A program made the translations under genes and the position numbers. 64,000 bases of DNA from Progne subis subis (taxonomy: Eukaryota; Chordata; Aves; Passeriformes; Hirundinidae). The stretch covers positions 535,494 to 599,493 of the forward strand of contig JAKJHU010000180.1 in assembly GCA_022316685.1 (NCBI GenBank), written 5' to 3'. Positions within the stretch are counted from its first letter, which is position 1. Each line of letters begins with the position of its first letter. The notes under the pieces are model-generated. The model saw only the letters and a list, made by a program, of their open reading frames with translations, ran no database searches and had not been told where the DNA came from. Of the stretch, positions 62,596-64,000 are shown piece after piece.

Positions 62596-63139
62596 GGAGA
62601 AAATCTTCCAATATTATTTTAATGAGAATGAAATCTTTACCCTTTAGAAAAGCAGGCTCCTTTAATTCGAATTGATTGTAGTTCTGATGTGTCAGGTTAA
62701 TGAATTTGTATAGTTTTAAAACATGGTTTAACATATAAACAACTGAAAAACTTAAAAAATCAATACAAAAACCAGGAAAGTATAATGAATAAAAATAGCA
62801 ATGTAAAATATGAAAAATATATATCAGCCATATAAATAAATACAATCTCTATTATGACATGCTCTGTGTATTATGATATCTATAATATACATAGGTACAG
62901 CTATAAAACAGAAATGGTAATGATCAATATAAACATGATAAATACTAAAATTTAAAATATAGCCTAGCACGAAGGCTTTTTTGGTTTGAATTTGGCGAGT
63001 GGCAGGGTTTTGGTAGTTGCGCTTGGGGCTCCTTTGGGGCAATTTCTTTTAGGGGATTTTTGGGCGGGGATTTTGGGCCCGTTCTCTTTTGCCCCTGTCT
63101 CTCCGCCGGTCCCCGAGTCCGGGCTGTGAGCTCGGGGCG

Positions 63140-63420
63140 GTGCTGCCACCCTGTGGATGCAGAGCGGTACTTGCAGCTCCCCCCGCACCCGTCCCCCCCA
63201 TTCGTAGGCGTCCCGGGCTGGAAGTACGGTGCAGTGCTGCCAACCCTGTGGGATGCAGTGCGGTACTGCAGCATCCCCCGTGCCCGTCCCCGCCATTCGT
63301 AGGCATCCCGAGCTGGAAGTGCAGTGCGGTGCTGCCGCCCTGTGACAGAGGGGCGGTACTGCAGTTTGCCCGTGGCCCGACCCTGCCGTGGTGTGGGAGA
63401 AACAAAAGAAAACAGTCCAA
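63140..63420 (+). repeat. 94 bp GC-rich subrepeat, three units
   Basis: GTGCTGCC at 63140, 63234 and 63329, each followed by a CCCTGTG..GCGGTACTGCAG-type block and CCCGTCCCC. One unit more than copy B. Confidence 0.85.
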
Positions 63421-64000
63421 AAAAAACACCTTTAGAGCGAACCTTGCGGGCCACGCTGAAACCCAGAGCCGGTGCCGGGTACTTCTGGAGGTGCGGGGGA
63501 GCACCCTCTATTTGCCCGAAAAGCGGCGGGAAAGCCTTTTTTTCGGACGAAAAATATTTCAGCCAATCGGCGGCCCGCCGTTTTGTTCCCGGGTTGCCAT
63601 GGCTACCGCGGGCCGGGCGCCATTTTGGCTCATTTGCATACGAAAAATAAATCGTCCCAAAAAAACACATTTAGAGCGCACCTGCGGGCGCCCTGACACC
63701 CCGGGCCGTGCCGGGTGCTCCTAGAGGTGCGGGGGCACCCCTTATTTGCCCCGAAAAGCGGCGGGAAAGCCCTTTTTCGGACGAAAATATTTCAGCCAAT
63801 CGCGGGCCGCCGTTTTGTTCCGGGGTTTGCCATGGCTACCGGCCGGCGCCATTTTGGCTCATTTGCATACGAAAATAAATCGTCCCAAAAAACACATTTA
63901 GAGCGCACCTGCGGGCGCCGACACCCCGGGCCGTGCCGGGTACTCCTAGAGGTGCGGGGGCACCCCTTATTTGCCCCGAAAAGCGGCGGGAAAGCCCTTT
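63420..64000 (+). repeat. promoter-like tandem array, copy C (partial)
   Basis: CCAAT boxes at 63563 and 63796 (233 bp apart) and octamers at 63632 and 63861. The third unit is cut by the window end. In both full units the CRE/ETS position is occupied by GTTGCCATGGCTACC instead, an RFX X-box-like sequence, followed by the usual GGCGCCATTTTGG. Confidence 0.9.

Larger units (their letters stand above)
58234..64000 (+). repeat. macro-repeat copy C, runs off the window
   Basis: Collinear with copy B from GCAAAGCCAGCAGC onward. It lacks the B insertion and retains the segment deleted from B. It enters its own promoter array at about 63420, of which two units and part of a third are visible. Contains (TTTA)n at 58708-58745 where copy B has a short T run. 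Confidence 0.9.

Overview
This is a eukaryotic, almost certainly avian, nuclear window. Evidence: a CR1 non-LTR retrotransposon at 684-1655 plus three short reversed CR1 tails, spliced genes with compact introns, CpG-island promoters, and a gene order matching human 16q23.1 read backwards (ADAT1, GABARAPL2, TMEM231, CHST5/6). The species cannot be fixed from sequence alone.

Left half (1-34 kb), conserved gene block. The last two coding exons of ADAT1 (+) end at 7595. After about 5 kb of intergenic DNA comes GABARAPL2 (-; four exons, 13037-17142, complete 117 aa). It shares a CpG-rich bidirectional promoter with TMEM231 (+; seven exons, 17661-22371, 320 aa). TMEM231 has one probable minor-spliceosome (U12-type) intron with AT..AA ends. 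A CpG island at 25.0-25.5 kb is the likely promoter and non-coding first exon of a GlcNAc-6-O-sulfotransferase whose whole coding sequence lies in one exon (32042-33223, CHST5/CHST6 family). A further orphan CpG island with a splice donor lies at 34.0-34.6 kb. Human synteny predicts TMEM170A next, but no TMEM170A coding exon was found.

Right half (36.5-64 kb), accessory and repeat-built. A roughly 5 kb sequence recurs three times in the same orientation (copy A about 37.13-42.0 kb, B 46.51-51.8 kb, C 58.23 kb to the window end). Copies B and C run into a CpG-rich tandem array. The B array is a higher-order repeat of exactly 939 bp made of 489+225+225 bp units. Every unit carries a CCAAT box and nearly every unit an exact octamer; ETS/CRE-like, YY1 and E-box motifs recur as well. 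In copy C the CRE/ETS slot is replaced by an RFX X-box-like sequence. The B array ends in a non-repeated CCAAT-containing segment followed by a good splice donor at 54030/54031, so it looks like a multiplied promoter driving a + strand, probably non-coding, transcript.

Comparing copies also reveals insertions and changes private to one copy: a 392 bp solo LTR with a perfect 6 bp target duplication (A), a 636 bp LTR-like insertion (B), a roughly 265 bp deletion (B), and a 492 bp polypyrimidine expansion (A). No protein-coding gene was recognised right of 33.3 kb. CRISPR, bacterial operons and similar structures are absent.
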